In this document: one piece after another, positions 9,225-18,194 of the stretch
Numbering within the stretch: the first letter of the stretch is position 1
Layout: the number at the start of each line of letters is the position of its first letter
NCBI RefSeq assembly: GCF_014352855.1
Contig: NZ_CP060697.1
Location: 806,001-870,000 of the forward strand
Direction: 5' to 3'
Length of the DNA: 64,000 nt
DNA from: Sphingomonas sabuli
Lineage (GTDB): Bacteria; Pseudomonadota; Alphaproteobacteria; Sphingomonadales; Sphingomonadaceae
Translations under genes and position numbers: made by a program
Notes under the pieces: generated by a model
Databases searched by the model: none
The model's input: the letters and a program-made list of their open reading frames with translations, nothing else
Told to the model about the DNA's origin: nothing

Positions 9225-9917
9225 CTACAGCAGGCCGAGCGCGCGCATGCTCGATTGTCCCGACGCTCCGACGATGACGTGATCGTGGATGGTGATCTTC
9301 ATGTGCCGCGCGGCTTCGACCAGATCCTGGGTGATCCGCACGTCCTGATGTGAGGGCGTCGGATCGCCGCTGGGGTGGTTGTGGACGATGATCAGCGCCG
9401 TCGCGTCCAGCGCGATGGCCCGGGCAATGACTTCACGGACGTGAACCGATGCCTCGTCGACCGATCCGTTCCACATCGCCTCGTTGGCGATCAGCATGTT
9501 CTTGGCGTTAAGGAACAGCACGCGCACCTGTTCGGTCCGCGAATGGGCCATCGCCGCGTGCAGGTACTGGGACAGCGCGTCCCAGCTCGACAGCACCGGC
9601 GCGCCTTCCGTTCGCGTTTCCAGCAAGCGCAGCGCGGTCGCCTCCGCGATCTTCAGGGCGGCGATGACCGTATCGCTCAGCCCTTCGCGGCGCAGCGTGT
9701 CGGCGCTTGCCGCCAACAGCGGTCCCACCCCGCCGAACTGGCGGATCAGCGCCTTCGCCTGATCTTTCGTATCGCGGCGCGGAATCGCCAGCGCCAGCAG
9801 ATACTCCACCAGTTCATGATCCAGCAGCGCCTTGCCGCCGCCGTCGAACAGCCGCTTGCGCAGCCGGGCCCGGTGGCCGCTGGCGCTGTTCATTTCCGGT
9901 GCAAGTCGCCCGTGCAT
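9225..9917 (-). CDS. radC: RadC/JAB (MPN) domain protein
   Basis: 230 residues, RadC family. The C-terminal JAB1/MPN metalloprotease-like domain carries the JAMM signature 'HNHPSGDPTPSHQD'. The N-terminal half contains a helix-hairpin-helix-like segment (about residues 55-95). The start at 9917 (MHGRLAPEMN) has AGAGGA seven bases upstream; the frame stays open upstream but the sequence there is not RadC-like. Despite the name, a role in DNA repair is not established for the family. It converges on the CBS gene and is divergent from the ydbH-like gene. Confidence 0.9.
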   Translation of the reverse strand: MHGRLAPEMNSASGHRARLRKRLFDGGGKALLDHELVEYLLALAIPRRDTKDQAKALIRQFGGVGPLLAASADTLRREGLSDTVIAALKIAEATALRLLETRTEGAPVLSSWDALSQYLHAAMAHSRTEQVRVLFLNAKNMLIANEAMWNGSVDEASVHVREVIARAIALDATALIIVHNHPSGDPTPSHQDVRITQDLVEAARHMKITIHDHVIVGASGQSSMRALGLL

Positions 9918-10032
9918 GGAAGTCCTCTTCCGCAAGCCCGAGCATTTTCGACCATAGCCAATCGCTTGCGCATCTGGAAAGAGGTCGTGCCGCGGACGGA
10001 ACGGCAGTGTGGAAAGCGGGTTGAACGCGGGA

Positions 10033-13000
10033 ATGGCGAAAGGCAGCGATGAGAGCGGCGAGGTTCTGGTCGTGGAATCGCGCGCCCGCCGTACCCGCCG
10101 GCTGATCAGCTGGATCGCGCTCGGTCTTGTCGTGCTGGTCGCGGTCGCGCTGGCCATCGCCTGGGTCCAGCGCCGGCCGATTGCCCGCAACGCCATTCAG
10201 AACGAACTTGCAAAGCGCGGCGTGCGCGCCGAATTCACGCTCGACCGGGTCGGGCTGCGGACGCAGGAAATCAGCAACCTGCGGATTGGCGATCCGGCCA
10301 ATCCCGACGTCACCGCCCGCAACGTGCGCATCCAGATGCGCATCAAGTGGAACGGCAGCGTCGACGTCTATCGCATCGTTGCTCGCGGAATGCGGCTGCG
10401 CGGCCGGGTCTATCCGGACGGGCGGGTCAGCTGGGGCGAGCTGGACAAGCTGCTGCCGCCGCCTTCGGGCAAGCCGTTCAGCCTGCCCGACGTCGCGGTC
10501 GACGTTGCCGACAGCAGCATTTCGCTGCGCACGCCATGGGGTCCGCTGGGCTTTGCTGCGCAGGGCGTCGGCAATCTGACCGGTGGCTTCAAGGGCCGCT
10601 TCGTGTCGTCCAGTCCCGGCCTGCAGACGCCGACCTGCACGTTTTCCGCCTTCCGCGGCTATGGCGCGATCGAGATCGAGGCGCGCCGCCCGCACGTTAT
10701 CGGCCCGATTACCGCTGGCAACCTGTCCTGCCCGAAAAGCAATTTCTCGATTGCGCGGCCGCGGCTCGAACTGGACGCGCAGTTCGGTGAGGCGTTCGAC
10801 AGCTACGATGCCAAGGCGCGCCTGATCTCCAGCCAGGTCATCGCCGGCGTCAACGGGCTGGCCGCGCTCAACGGCACCATCACCATCAAGGGCAAGCCCG
10901 ACGATTCGCGCGGGCATCTGGAAATCACCGCGCAGAAGTCGCGCCTCAGCTCGATCCGTGCCGACCGCACCGTCCTCGCCGGCGACTACAAGCTCCGGCT
11001 CGACAGCGGCGAATTGACCCTGGTCGGCAAGTACGCCGCCAACAGCGCCAGCCTCGATGCCAATCTGGTCAACGGCTTCACCGGCGCGATGATGGCGGCC
11101 AAGGACACGCCGATCGGCCCGGTCGCGGTCAATATTGCGCGCGCGGTCGGACGCAGCGCCGGCAATTTCGACGTCGCCGGCAAGCTTCGGCTGGTCAATT
11201 TCCGCGGCGGCGGGGCAATCCGCATCGACGACGCCACCGCGACCACCGCCACCGGCGGGCGCGTGCAAGTGTCGGGTGGCAAGGGCATCACTTATTATTG
11301 GCCATCGGGGCGGATCGGCATCGACGGCACCATCCGCACCGCAGGCGGCGGCCTGCCCAACGGCTATCTCGCGATCAGCTCGACCCGTTCGGGCGGCTAT
11401 TCCGGCGTCGGCCGCTTCCGGCCCTACGTCATCAACGGCAACCGGCTGGATCTCAGCGACCTGCGCTTCCAGGCCGAACCCAACGGGATGACCCGCTTCG
11501 CCGCCGTCGCCACCGTGACCGGTGCCTTCTCGTCGGGCCAGGTGCGCGGGCTCCACGTGCCGATCACCGGGCGCGTCGGCGCCAATGGCGGGCTGTACGT
11601 CGGCGAACGCTGCACCGTCGTCAGCTGGGACAGCTTTTCGCTGCGCGATGTCCACCTTGGCGCGACCCGGCTACCGATCTGTCCGACCGGCCCCGCAATC
11701 CTCTACCAGCCGGCGGGCGGAAGCCTGACCTTTGCGGCGCAGGTCTCCAATCCCCGAATTGCCGGGCGGCTGGGCAATTCGCCGCTGTCGGTGATTGCCG
11801 ACAGGCTCGACTTCTCCGGCGCCAAGGGCTTTGCCACGACCAACCTGCGCGCGCGGCTGGGCGACCCCAATTCTCCGGTGCAGATCACCGGCGCCCGGCT
11901 CGACGGCACCTTTGCCGGCGCGGGAATCAGCGGCTCGATCCGCGACGGCACCGCGGTCATCGGCAACGTCCCCTTGCGCATGACCGACATCAACGGCCGC
12001 TGGAACCTGCATGGCAGCGACCTGACCATCGGCGGCGGGCTGATGGTCAACCACATCGCTCCCGAACCGCTCTTCTATCCGCTGGCCAGTGACAACGTCC
12101 GCTTCCTGCTGCGCAACAACCTCATCAAGGCGACCGCGTCGCTGCGTCACCCCGACAGCGGCACTAAGGTCACCGACGTGACCATCGACCACAGCCTCAA
12201 CAGCGGTTCGGGCAACGCATTGCTCGACGTCCCCGGCCTGACGTTCGGCGAGGGATTGCAGCCGGAAGAACTCACCCGGCTGACCGAAGGCGTCGTCGCG
12301 CTGGTTCAGGGCACCATCACCGGCCAGGGACGGATCAACTGGAACCGCGCCGGCAAGGTCACCTCGACCGGTGACTTCGCCACCGCCAACACCAATCTCG
12401 CCGCCCCGTTCGGCCCGGTCGAAGGCCTGTCGACCAACATCCACTTCACCAACCTGCTGGGCCTCGAAACCGGGCCCGGCCAGGTCGCCACCGTCCGCAG
12501 CATCAACCCCGGCATCATCGTCCAAGACGGCGTCATCCGTTACCAGCTGCTGCCCAACCAGCTGGTCAAGATCGAGCGCGGCGAATGGCCGTTCATGGGC
12601 GGAAAGCTGATCCTGCAGGAAACCATCCTCAACTTCGGCAGCGACACGCCCAAGCGCCTGACGTTCGAACTGGAAGGCTTCAATTCGCAGATGTTCATCG
12701 ACAGCCTCGACTTCCAGGGGCTGGAAATCAGCGGCACCTTCGACGGCGTCCTGCCGATGATCTTCGACGATGAAGGCGGGCGCATCGTCGGTGGCCGCCT
12801 GGTCTCGCGCGAGCCTGGCGGCCGCTTCCGCTACACCGGGACCAAGCCCGACGCGGGGCTGGTCGCAGGGGTTGCGTTCGACTTGTTGAGCGACATCCGC
12901 TTCCGCAACATGGTCATCCGTCTTGACGGCGACCTCGCAGGCGAATTCGCGAGCCGGTTCACGATTGAGGAAATCTCGGTCGGGGGCGAAGGCGGCGGGC

Positions 13001-13266
13001 TGATCTCCAGCCTCGTTCGCGGCGCCTTCCGCAACGTGCCGATCAAGATCAACCTCAACATCGCCGGCCCGTTCCGCGCGCTGATCCAGATGGCCAAGGG
13101 CTTCAAGGACCCCAGTGCGGTCATCCAGCCGGTCCTGCCTTTCCCGCTCGATGCGCCCGGACTCGTCGTTGAGAGCCGCACGCTGCGCAAGGAAGAGGAT
13201 CAGGAACGAATCACCCCGATCGACCAGATCGAAGCCACCCCGACACCCCCACAGCCAAACGAGTGA
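10033..13266 (+). CDS. ydbH: YdbH-family AsmA-like intermembrane lipid-transport protein
   Basis: About 1,077 residues with one N-terminal transmembrane helix (about residues 25-45, rich in Leu/Val/Ala) after a basic segment, then a very long beta-rich periplasmic region. The C-terminal part resembles the YdbH/DUF3971 domain. In E. coli, YdbH, TamB and YhdP act redundantly to carry phospholipids from the inner to the outer membrane. The following two genes are its usual companions ynbE and ydbL, which strongly supports the assignment. In-frame alternatives are GTG at 10009 and TTG at 10021; none has a strong ribosome-binding site, so the N-terminus is uncertain by a few residues. Confidence 0.85.
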   Translation: MAKGSDESGEVLVVESRARRTRRLISWIALGLVVLVAVALAIAWVQRRPIARNAIQNELAKRGVRAEFTLDRVGLRTQEISNLRIGDPANPDVTARNVRIQMRIKWNGSVDVYRIVARGMRLRGRVYPDGRVSWGELDKLLPPPSGKPFSLPDVAVDVADSSISLRTPWGPLGFAAQGVGNLTGGFKGRFVSSSPGLQTPTCTFSAFRGYGAIEIEARRPHVIGPITAGNLSCPKSNFSIARPRLELDAQFGEAFDSYDAKARLISSQVIAGVNGLAALNGTITIKGKPDDSRGHLEITAQKSRLSSIRADRTVLAGDYKLRLDSGELTLVGKYAANSASLDANLVNGFTGAMMAAKDTPIGPVAVNIARAVGRSAGNFDVAGKLRLVNFRGGGAIRIDDATATTATGGRVQVSGGKGITYYWPSGRIGIDGTIRTAGGGLPNGYLAISSTRSGGYSGVGRFRPYVINGNRLDLSDLRFQAEPNGMTRFAAVATVTGAFSSGQVRGLHVPITGRVGANGGLYVGERCTVVSWDSFSLRDVHLGATRLPICPTGPAILYQPAGGSLTFAAQVSNPRIAGRLGNSPLSVIADRLDFSGAKGFATTNLRARLGDPNSPVQITGARLDGTFAGAGISGSIRDGTAVIGNVPLRMTDINGRWNLHGSDLTIGGGLMVNHIAPEPLFYPLASDNVRFLLRNNLIKATASLRHPDSGTKVTDVTIDHSLNSGSGNALLDVPGLTFGEGLQPEELTRLTEGVVALVQGTITGQGRINWNRAGKVTSTGDFATANTNLAAPFGPVEGLSTNIHFTNLLGLETGPGQVATVRSINPGIIVQDGVIRYQLLPNQLVKIERGEWPFMGGKLILQETILNFGSDTPKRLTFELEGFNSQMFIDSLDFQGLEISGTFDGVLPMIFDDEGGRIVGGRLVSREPGGRFRYTGTKPDAGLVAGVAFDLLSDIRFRNMVIRLDGDLAGEFASRFTIEEISVGGEGGGLISSLVRGAFRNVPIKINLNIAGPFRALIQMAKGFKDPSAVIQPVLPFPLDAPGLVVESRTLRKEEDQERITPIDQIEATPTPPQPNE

Positions 13267-13271
13267 GGATC

Positions 13272-13496
13272 ATGACACACACCAGGATGAAAGCCGTGCT
13301 GCGGCTGTCCGCCATAACGGCCATGGCCGTCCCGCTGGCCAGCTGCATCACCGTCAAGGCGCCGGAAAAGCCGATCGAGATCAACCTCAACGTCGACATT
13401 CGGCAGGAAGTGCTGGTGCGTCTTCAGCAGGACGTCGAACAGCTGATCCAGAACAATCCCGACGCCTTCCCGACGACTCCGGGCCGGACCCAGTGA
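13272..13496 (+). CDS. ynbE: YnbE-like lipoprotein
   Basis: A 74-residue lipoprotein. A basic and hydrophobic signal segment ends in the lipobox 'LASC', then a short mature part with 'EINLNVDIRQEVLVRLQ'. The ATG at 13272 has GAGG five bases upstream and lies five bases after the ydbH stop. YnbE partners YdbH in E. coli: the lipoprotein sits at the outer membrane and is thought to extend the YdbH groove by beta-strand augmentation. Here it is the middle gene of the ydbH-ynbE-ydbL set, which fits that role. Confidence 0.85.
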   Translation: MTHTRMKAVLRLSAITAMAVPLASCITVKAPEKPIEINLNVDIRQEVLVRLQQDVEQLIQNNPDAFPTTPGRTQ

Positions 13497-13864
13497 TCCT
13501 TGCCCGGCTGATCGGCGCAATCGTCGTGGCGGTAGCCGTCCCGGCGCTGGCGCAGGACACGTCGGCGCTGGTCCAGGCGCGCCAGGCGGGCGTGATCGGC
13601 GAACGGTTCGACGGATATCTGGGCCATGCCGCCACGGCCAGCGACGCCGTCCGCCGTCAGGCCGCATCGATCAATATCCGCCGCCGCAGCCTCTACACCG
13701 GCCTCGCCCAGCGGCGCGGGGTTACCGTGCAGGAAGTCGGCATCACGGCCGGTTGCGAACTCCTTGCCGGCGTCCGCACCGGCGAAATCTACATGTTGAG
13801 CGACGGCGTGTGGCGCAAGCGCCAGCCCGGGCAGCCCGCGGCGGTTCCCGATTATTGCGGCTGA
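13493..13864 (+). CDS. ydbL: YdbL-family (DUF1318) periplasmic protein
   Basis: 123 residues starting at a GTG that overlaps the ynbE stop as GTGA. A Sec signal peptide (ending near 'VPALAQD') is followed by 'QARQAGVIGERFDGYLG', the DUF1318/YdbL pattern of a short helical region with 'INIRRRSLYTGLAQRRGVT'. In E. coli YdbL modulates assembly of the YdbH-YnbE bridge, possibly as a chaperone. The last 13 bases overlap the 3' end of the convergent DUF3298-type gene. Confidence 0.85.
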   Translation: MILARLIGAIVVAVAVPALAQDTSALVQARQAGVIGERFDGYLGHAATASDAVRRQAASINIRRRSLYTGLAQRRGVTVQEVGITAGCELLAGVRTGEIYMLSDGVWRKRQPGQPAAVPDYCG

Positions 13865-14640
13865 GCCGCGAACGCCTCGCGATACTCCGGCTTGAGCGCG
13901 GCCGCGAAGCGCGCATCGACGTCCAGCTCGACGTCATAATCTCCCTCCGCATAAGGCCCCAGCAGATACGGGTCGGCATGAAACCGGATCCGGTCAAAAC
14001 GCCGGTCGGTGCCGGCCAGCGGGATGACCGCTAGGTCGCCCAGCTTCGGGCACTGGTCGAATTCCGGGATCGTCCCGAGACCGGCGTCGCCGCTGCGCTT
14101 TTCCGCCCGTTGCCGGTCGATCGCGGCACACAGCTTGTCGGCGTAAATGCGGGCGAATTCCGCCTCGCCGCCCGTGACAAGGTCGAACGCGCTGATCCGG
14201 CGGTTCGCCGACCTGTCCCAAAAGATGCCTTCGGTCCCGTGCATGGGATGCGCCCCGCCGGTGAACTCGCTCCACGCCCGCGCCAGGCTGAGCAGGCGTC
14301 CGGATTGCCCTGCGACCGTCACGTCGACCGCATAATGATAAGGCCCGGGCATCGGGTTGCCGTCCCTGGCGCGCATGGCCTTGTCCGCCGCCGCCGTCTC
14401 GCGCATTTCCGTTTTCGCCTTCAGCGCGGGGTCGACGATCATTGCCTTCAGCGCCGGGATGGCGGCGACTTCGGCCGGCCAGGCCACGTGCCATTCCAGC
14501 AGCGCGTCCTTTTCGTCGAGCACGCCGGCCGGCGGCGCCTGCGGCGCTGCGGCACTAACGGCGGCCGGGGGCGTCGGCGGCGCGTCCGAACAGGCGATCA
14601 GGGTCGCGGCGAGGGCGAGAAGAATCATGCGCATTGCCAT
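13852..14640 (-). CDS. DUF4163/DUF3298 (RsiV/PdaC-like) lipoprotein
   Basis: 262 residues. The N-terminal signal with lipobox 'LIAC' predicts a lipoprotein. A DUF4163-like region (about 40-150, 'GPYHYAVDVTVAGQSGRLLS' and 'WSEFTGGAHPMHG') is followed by a DUF3298-like region (about 155-255, 'FDRIRFHADPYLLGPYAEGD'). This pair occurs in RsiV and PdaC-type extracytoplasmic proteins. No catalytic domain is attached, so enzymatic activity is not implied. Three ATGs are clustered at the start (14640, 14634, 14628); I took the first. The stop overlaps the convergent ydbL end by 13 bp. Confidence 0.75.
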   Translation of the reverse strand: MAMRMILLALAATLIACSDAPPTPPAAVSAAAPQAPPAGVLDEKDALLEWHVAWPAEVAAIPALKAMIVDPALKAKTEMRETAAADKAMRARDGNPMPGPYHYAVDVTVAGQSGRLLSLARAWSEFTGGAHPMHGTEGIFWDRSANRRISAFDLVTGGEAEFARIYADKLCAAIDRQRAEKRSGDAGLGTIPEFDQCPKLGDLAVIPLAGTDRRFDRIRFHADPYLLGPYAEGDYDVELDVDARFAAALKPEYREAFAAQPQ

Positions 14641-14805
14641 GCTTTGACACCGCGTGCGGCTGCGAAGCAACGGCGCGCGGTTGACTAGGCGGGCGGCGGT
14701 TCATAAAGGGGCCGCGCCTTGGCGGGCTTTGAACGCCGCCATGTCCTTGAACCTGCCGAATTCGTCGCCGCTCTGACGGCCGGCTCGGACAAACGGAGAC
14801 AAGAC

Positions 14806-15138
14806 ATGGCTGCCGACATCCCGCCACCGGACCCAGAGCTGCCGAAAGACGCAAGGCTCGGGTCGCTCGACGAGCGGCTCGATCGCATCCGTCAGGAAGA
14901 AGCGATGCGGACCAAGAAGGCACAGCCCGATCCGGTCACCCGGATTTGGCAGAGGATGTTCAGTCATCTGGTCGGCGCTCCGGCCGGTGGCGGCATCTTC
15001 GGGTGGGGCCTGGACACGCTGTTCGGGACCTTTCCGCTGTTCTTCCTGCTGATGCTGTTCCTTGGGTTCGGCGTCGGCGTGGTGAACATCATGAGGATTT
15101 CCAAGACGCCATCGGGCTCCGGCCCGGGCGCAAGCTGA
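14806..15138 (+). CDS. atpI: ATP synthase assembly protein AtpI
   Basis: 110 residues: a charged N-terminus ('LDERLDRIRQEEAMRTKK') and two predicted membrane helices (about 55-75 and 80-100) with 'GWGLDTLFGTFPLF', typical of alphaproteobacterial AtpI. The protein helps assemble the c-ring and may assist Mg uptake. The ATG at 14806 has a GGAG motif nine bases upstream. It is first in the F0 operon; atpB starts 14 bp after its stop. Confidence 0.88.
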   Translation: MAADIPPPDPELPKDARLGSLDERLDRIRQEEAMRTKKAQPDPVTRIWQRMFSHLVGAPAGGGIFGWGLDTLFGTFPLFFLLMLFLGFGVGVVNIMRISKTPSGSGPGAS

Positions 15139-15152
15139 GGGTGCCAGTCAAC

Positions 15153-15956
15153 GTGGCCGCAGAAGGCAAGATCGACCCGATGCACCAATTCACGGTGCAG
15201 CCGCTGGTCCCGCTGCACATCGGTGAATATGACGTCAGCTTCACCAACAGCGCGGCGTGGATGCTGGCCGCGCTGGCGCTAATCGGCCTGTTCATGTGGG
15301 GCGGCATGCGGCGCCAGGTCGTGCCCGGCCGCTGGCAGATGGCGGTCGAAGGGCTGACCGGCTTCATCGACGACATGTTGAACGTGAACATCGGGCCCAA
15401 CGGCAAGAAGTACGTGCCCTACATCTTCTCGCTGTTCACCTTCATCCTCGCCTGCAACCTGCTTGGCCTGATGCCGTTCGGCATCATTCCCGGTTTTCAC
15501 GCCTTCACGCCGACCAGCCATTTCAGCATCACCGGCGTGCTCGCGATCATCAGCTTCTCGATCGTGCTCCTGGTCGGTTTCGCAAAGCACAAGCTGCACT
15601 TCTTCTCGCTGTTCGTGCCGCACGGCACGCCGATCGTCATGGTGCCGCTGATCTTCATCATCGAGTTCATCAGCTTCATGGTCCGGCCGTTCAGCCTTGG
15701 CCTGCGACTGTTCGTGGCGATGATCGCTGGCCACATCCTGATGGAAGTGTTCGGCAGCTTCATCATCAGCGCCGGCAACACCTTCGCGGCGGAGCCCGCC
15801 AGCGGCGGCGGCGTGATGGGCCTGCTGGTCAGCGCGATCAGCTTCCTGTTCATCATCGGCGTGTCCGCGCTCGAACTGCTGGTCGCGGCCATCCAGGCCT
15901 ATGTTTTCGCGCTTCTGACGACGCTGTATCTCAACGACGCAGAAAATCTTCACTAA
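15153..15956 (+). CDS. atpB: F0F1 ATP synthase subunit a
   Basis: 267 residues with five to six membrane helices. The half-channel signature 'SLGLRLFVAMIAGH' contains the essential arginine next to the c-ring, and the C-terminal helix has 'LELLVAAIQAYVFALL'. Subunit a forms the proton path in the inner membrane. I chose GTG at 15153 (MAAEGKIDPMHQF), since the KIDPMHQF opening is typical of the family; another GTG lies four codons upstream and an ATG eight codons downstream. Confidence 0.93.
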   Translation: MAAEGKIDPMHQFTVQPLVPLHIGEYDVSFTNSAAWMLAALALIGLFMWGGMRRQVVPGRWQMAVEGLTGFIDDMLNVNIGPNGKKYVPYIFSLFTFILACNLLGLMPFGIIPGFHAFTPTSHFSITGVLAIISFSIVLLVGFAKHKLHFFSLFVPHGTPIVMVPLIFIIEFISFMVRPFSLGLRLFVAMIAGHILMEVFGSFIISAGNTFAAEPASGGGVMGLLVSAISFLFIIGVSALELLVAAIQAYVFALLTTLYLNDAENLH

Positions 15957-15988
15957 TCGGTTCACCAGTTCCTACAGGGAGTTAGACA

Positions 15989-16216
15989 ATGGATTTCGCA
16001 TCGGCACAGGTTATCGGCGCTGGTCTCGCAGCGATCGGCGTTGGCGCCGCCGCCATCGGCGTGGGCAACGTCTTCGGCTCGTTCCTTGAAAGCGCGCTTC
16101 GCAACCCGGCGGCCGCCGACGGCCAGCAGGGCCGCCTGTTCATCGGCTTCGCCGCCGCCGAACTTCTCGGCCTGATCGCCTTCGCCGTGGCGATGATCAT
16201 CCTTTACGCCCGCTAA
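15989..16216 (+). CDS. atpE: F0F1 ATP synthase subunit c
   Basis: A 75-residue hairpin proteolipid: helix 1 with a glycine-rich face ('GLAAIGVGAAAIGVG'), the polar loop 'RNPAA', and helix 2 with the proton-binding carboxylate Glu58 in 'GFAAAELLGL'. There is no sodium-type Gln/Glu pair, so proton coupling is expected. AGGGAG lies eight bases before the ATG. Confidence 0.96.
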   Translation: MDFASAQVIGAGLAAIGVGAAAIGVGNVFGSFLESALRNPAAADGQQGRLFIGFAAAELLGLIAFAVAMIILYAR

Positions 16217-16251
16217 GACGCGTACGGGGCTGACCTCCATCCGGAGCTGAC

Positions 16252-16743
16252 ATGCCGCAGATTACCCAACTTCCGGTCATTTTCTGGTCGCAGCTGTTCT
16301 GGCTGTTGCTGATCTTTGGCGCTTTGTTCTTCGTCATCGGGCGGGGCATGGTGCCGAAGATCCTCGGCACGGTGGAGCACCGCGACCGCAAGATTTCGGA
16401 CGATCTCGAGCAGGCCCAGAAGGCCCGCGACGAGGCCGAGTCGACGGAAGCGGAGTATCGGGAGCGGATCGAGGCCAGCCGGGCGGAGGCGATGAAGCTG
16501 GCGCTGGCCGCCAAGCAGGACGGCGCGCGCGAAGCGGAAGAGCGCAATCGCGCGGTCGACGCCGACCTCGCCACGAAGGCCGACGCCGCCGAAGCGAAGA
16601 TCCGCCAGGCGGTCGACAAGGCGATGGCGGAAATCGACGCCGTCGCCGCGGAGGCGACTCGCCAGATGGTGGTCAAGCTAACCGGCAAGGATGTCCGCGA
16701 GGACGAAGCACGCAAGGCGGTGGAGGCCGTGACCAATGGCTGA
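16252..16743 (+). CDS. atpF': F0F1 ATP synthase subunit b'
   Basis: 163 residues: one N-terminal membrane helix ('FWSQLFWLLLIFGALFFVIG') followed by a long Ala/Glu/Arg-rich coiled coil. It is the first of two b-type stator genes, as in alphaproteobacteria and photosynthetic bacteria, where b and b' form a heterodimeric peripheral stalk. The 3' end overlaps the next gene by 8 bp, implying coupled translation and balanced stoichiometry. Confidence 0.93.
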   Translation: MPQITQLPVIFWSQLFWLLLIFGALFFVIGRGMVPKILGTVEHRDRKISDDLEQAQKARDEAESTEAEYRERIEASRAEAMKLALAAKQDGAREAEERNRAVDADLATKADAAEAKIRQAVDKAMAEIDAVAAEATRQMVVKLTGKDVREDEARKAVEAVTNG

Positions 16744-17281
16744 ACCCCATCTCGTGACCGAAGGCGCCCAGAGCGCCGGCGAACACGCCCTTCCCTCGCT
16801 GCTTGGCCTGACGCCGCCGATGTGGATCGCGCTGGCGATGATCGTCGTCCTCGCGCTGCTCGTGTGGAAGCGGGTGCCCGGCGCGATCGGCAAGGCGCTG
16901 GACAAGAAGATCGATTCGATCCGCGAACAGCTTGCCGAAGCGGAAGCGCTGCGCAAGGAAGCCGAGGCGCTGAAGGCCGAATATGCGGCCAAGGCCGCCG
17001 AGGCCGAAAGCGAAGCCAAGGCGATGGTCGAACGCGCCCGGCATGAAGCCGACGGGCTGATCGCCCAGGCCCGCAAGGACGCCGATGCGATGGTCGAGCG
17101 CCGCGGCAAGATGGCCGAGGAAAAGATCGCAGCCGAGGAAATGGCCGCGGTCCAGAAGCTGCGCACCGCCGCCGCCGACGCCGCCGCCAGGGCCGCGACG
17201 CTGATTATCAGCCAGCAGCTCGATGCCAAGACCGACAAGGCCCTGGTCGACAACGCCATCGCGGGTCTCGGCAAGCGCTAG
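16736..17281 (+). CDS. atpF: F0F1 ATP synthase subunit b
   Basis: 181 residues: short N-terminal region, one membrane helix ('PPMWIALAMIVVLALLVW') and an alanine/glutamate/lysine coiled coil to the C-terminus. It is the partner of the overlapping upstream b' subunit in the stator stalk. Last gene of the F0 operon; the F1 genes are not in the window, which is normal for this group. A weak hairpin with a T-rich tail follows. Confidence 0.93.
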   Translation: MAEPHLVTEGAQSAGEHALPSLLGLTPPMWIALAMIVVLALLVWKRVPGAIGKALDKKIDSIREQLAEAEALRKEAEALKAEYAAKAAEAESEAKAMVERARHEADGLIAQARKDADAMVERRGKMAEEKIAAEEMAAVQKLRTAAADAAARAATLIISQQLDAKTDKALVDNAIAGLGKR

Positions 17282-17330
17282 CTGACGGTCCGCGCGGTGC
17301 ACGGGTCGACCCTTAACTAAAGATACTAAG

Positions 17331-17355
17331 CGCGCGCGGGGTTGCGCGTTATTTT
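17331..17355 (+). terminator. Possible terminator of the atp operon
   Basis: A five-bp GC stem (CGCGC at 17331-17335 with GCGCG at 17344-17348, 8-nt loop) is followed directly by TTATTTT. The stem is short, so this is only a plausible rho-independent terminator between atpF and the first RTX gene. Confidence 0.35.
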
Positions 17356-17399
17356 CCCCATCCGTCCAGCCTTGGGCTGCGGATCATGGGGGAAGTTTC

Positions 17400-18194
17400 A
17401 TGCCCACGTTCACCACCGGCAACGACACGCATGTCGTCGACTATCTCGGCACGTACAGCCTCAGCCTGCTGGCCGGCAACGACACGCTGACGCTGGCCAG
17501 CGGCGCGACCATCGTGGCCCATCTGGACGACGGCAACGACCTCGTCACGATCGGCGCCGACGCCGGGCCCTACCGGGTTTACGGCGACAACGGCAGCGAC
17601 ACGTTCGACCTCTTCAGCGGCAACGGCTCGGTCAACGGCGGCTCCGGCAACAACGTCTTCAACATCCGCGGCGGCACCGGCCACGATTTGTCCGGCGGCG
17701 CGGAGATCGACACCTTCACCTTTTTCGCCAACGTCGAGGACATTCTCATCCGCGGCGGCAGCGGCAACGACGTCCTCAACGGCGGCAACCGGGTCATCAC
17801 CGGCTCGCTCTACGGCGGCGCGGGCAGCGATTATTTCCTCGGTTTCACCACTTACGGCGCGGTCAGCCTCTACGGCGGGCTCGACAACGACATCTATCGG
17901 ATCGCGGCCAACCATTCCGACGTTCGCATCGTCGAATATTACAACCAGGGCGATGACCTCATCCAGCTGCCCGGCGGCATGGATTATATCCTCCCGGCCA
18001 ACGTCGAGAACCTCAACGTCGGCAATTTCGCGGGCAGCACCGGCGCCGATGCGGAGATCAGCGGCAACGGCCTCGCCAACCGCATTCTCGGCGGCGACAA
18101 TGCCGAAACCGTGCTCGGCCGCGGCGGCGACGACGACCTGCGCGGCAACGGCGGCGACGACGTCCTCGACGGAAGCGCCGGCAACGACTCGCTC
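17400..18194 (+). repeat. Duplicated 795-bp segment, copy A (5' part of RTX gene 1)
   Basis: Codons 1-265 match 19175-19969 with only two amino-acid changes (S82A, S156T) and a few silent substitutions. Similarity stops abruptly at codon 266, and no such identity is seen upstream of the start codon beyond a short GGGGGAAG motif. This indicates recent duplication or gene conversion limited to the N-terminal module. Confidence 0.9.
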
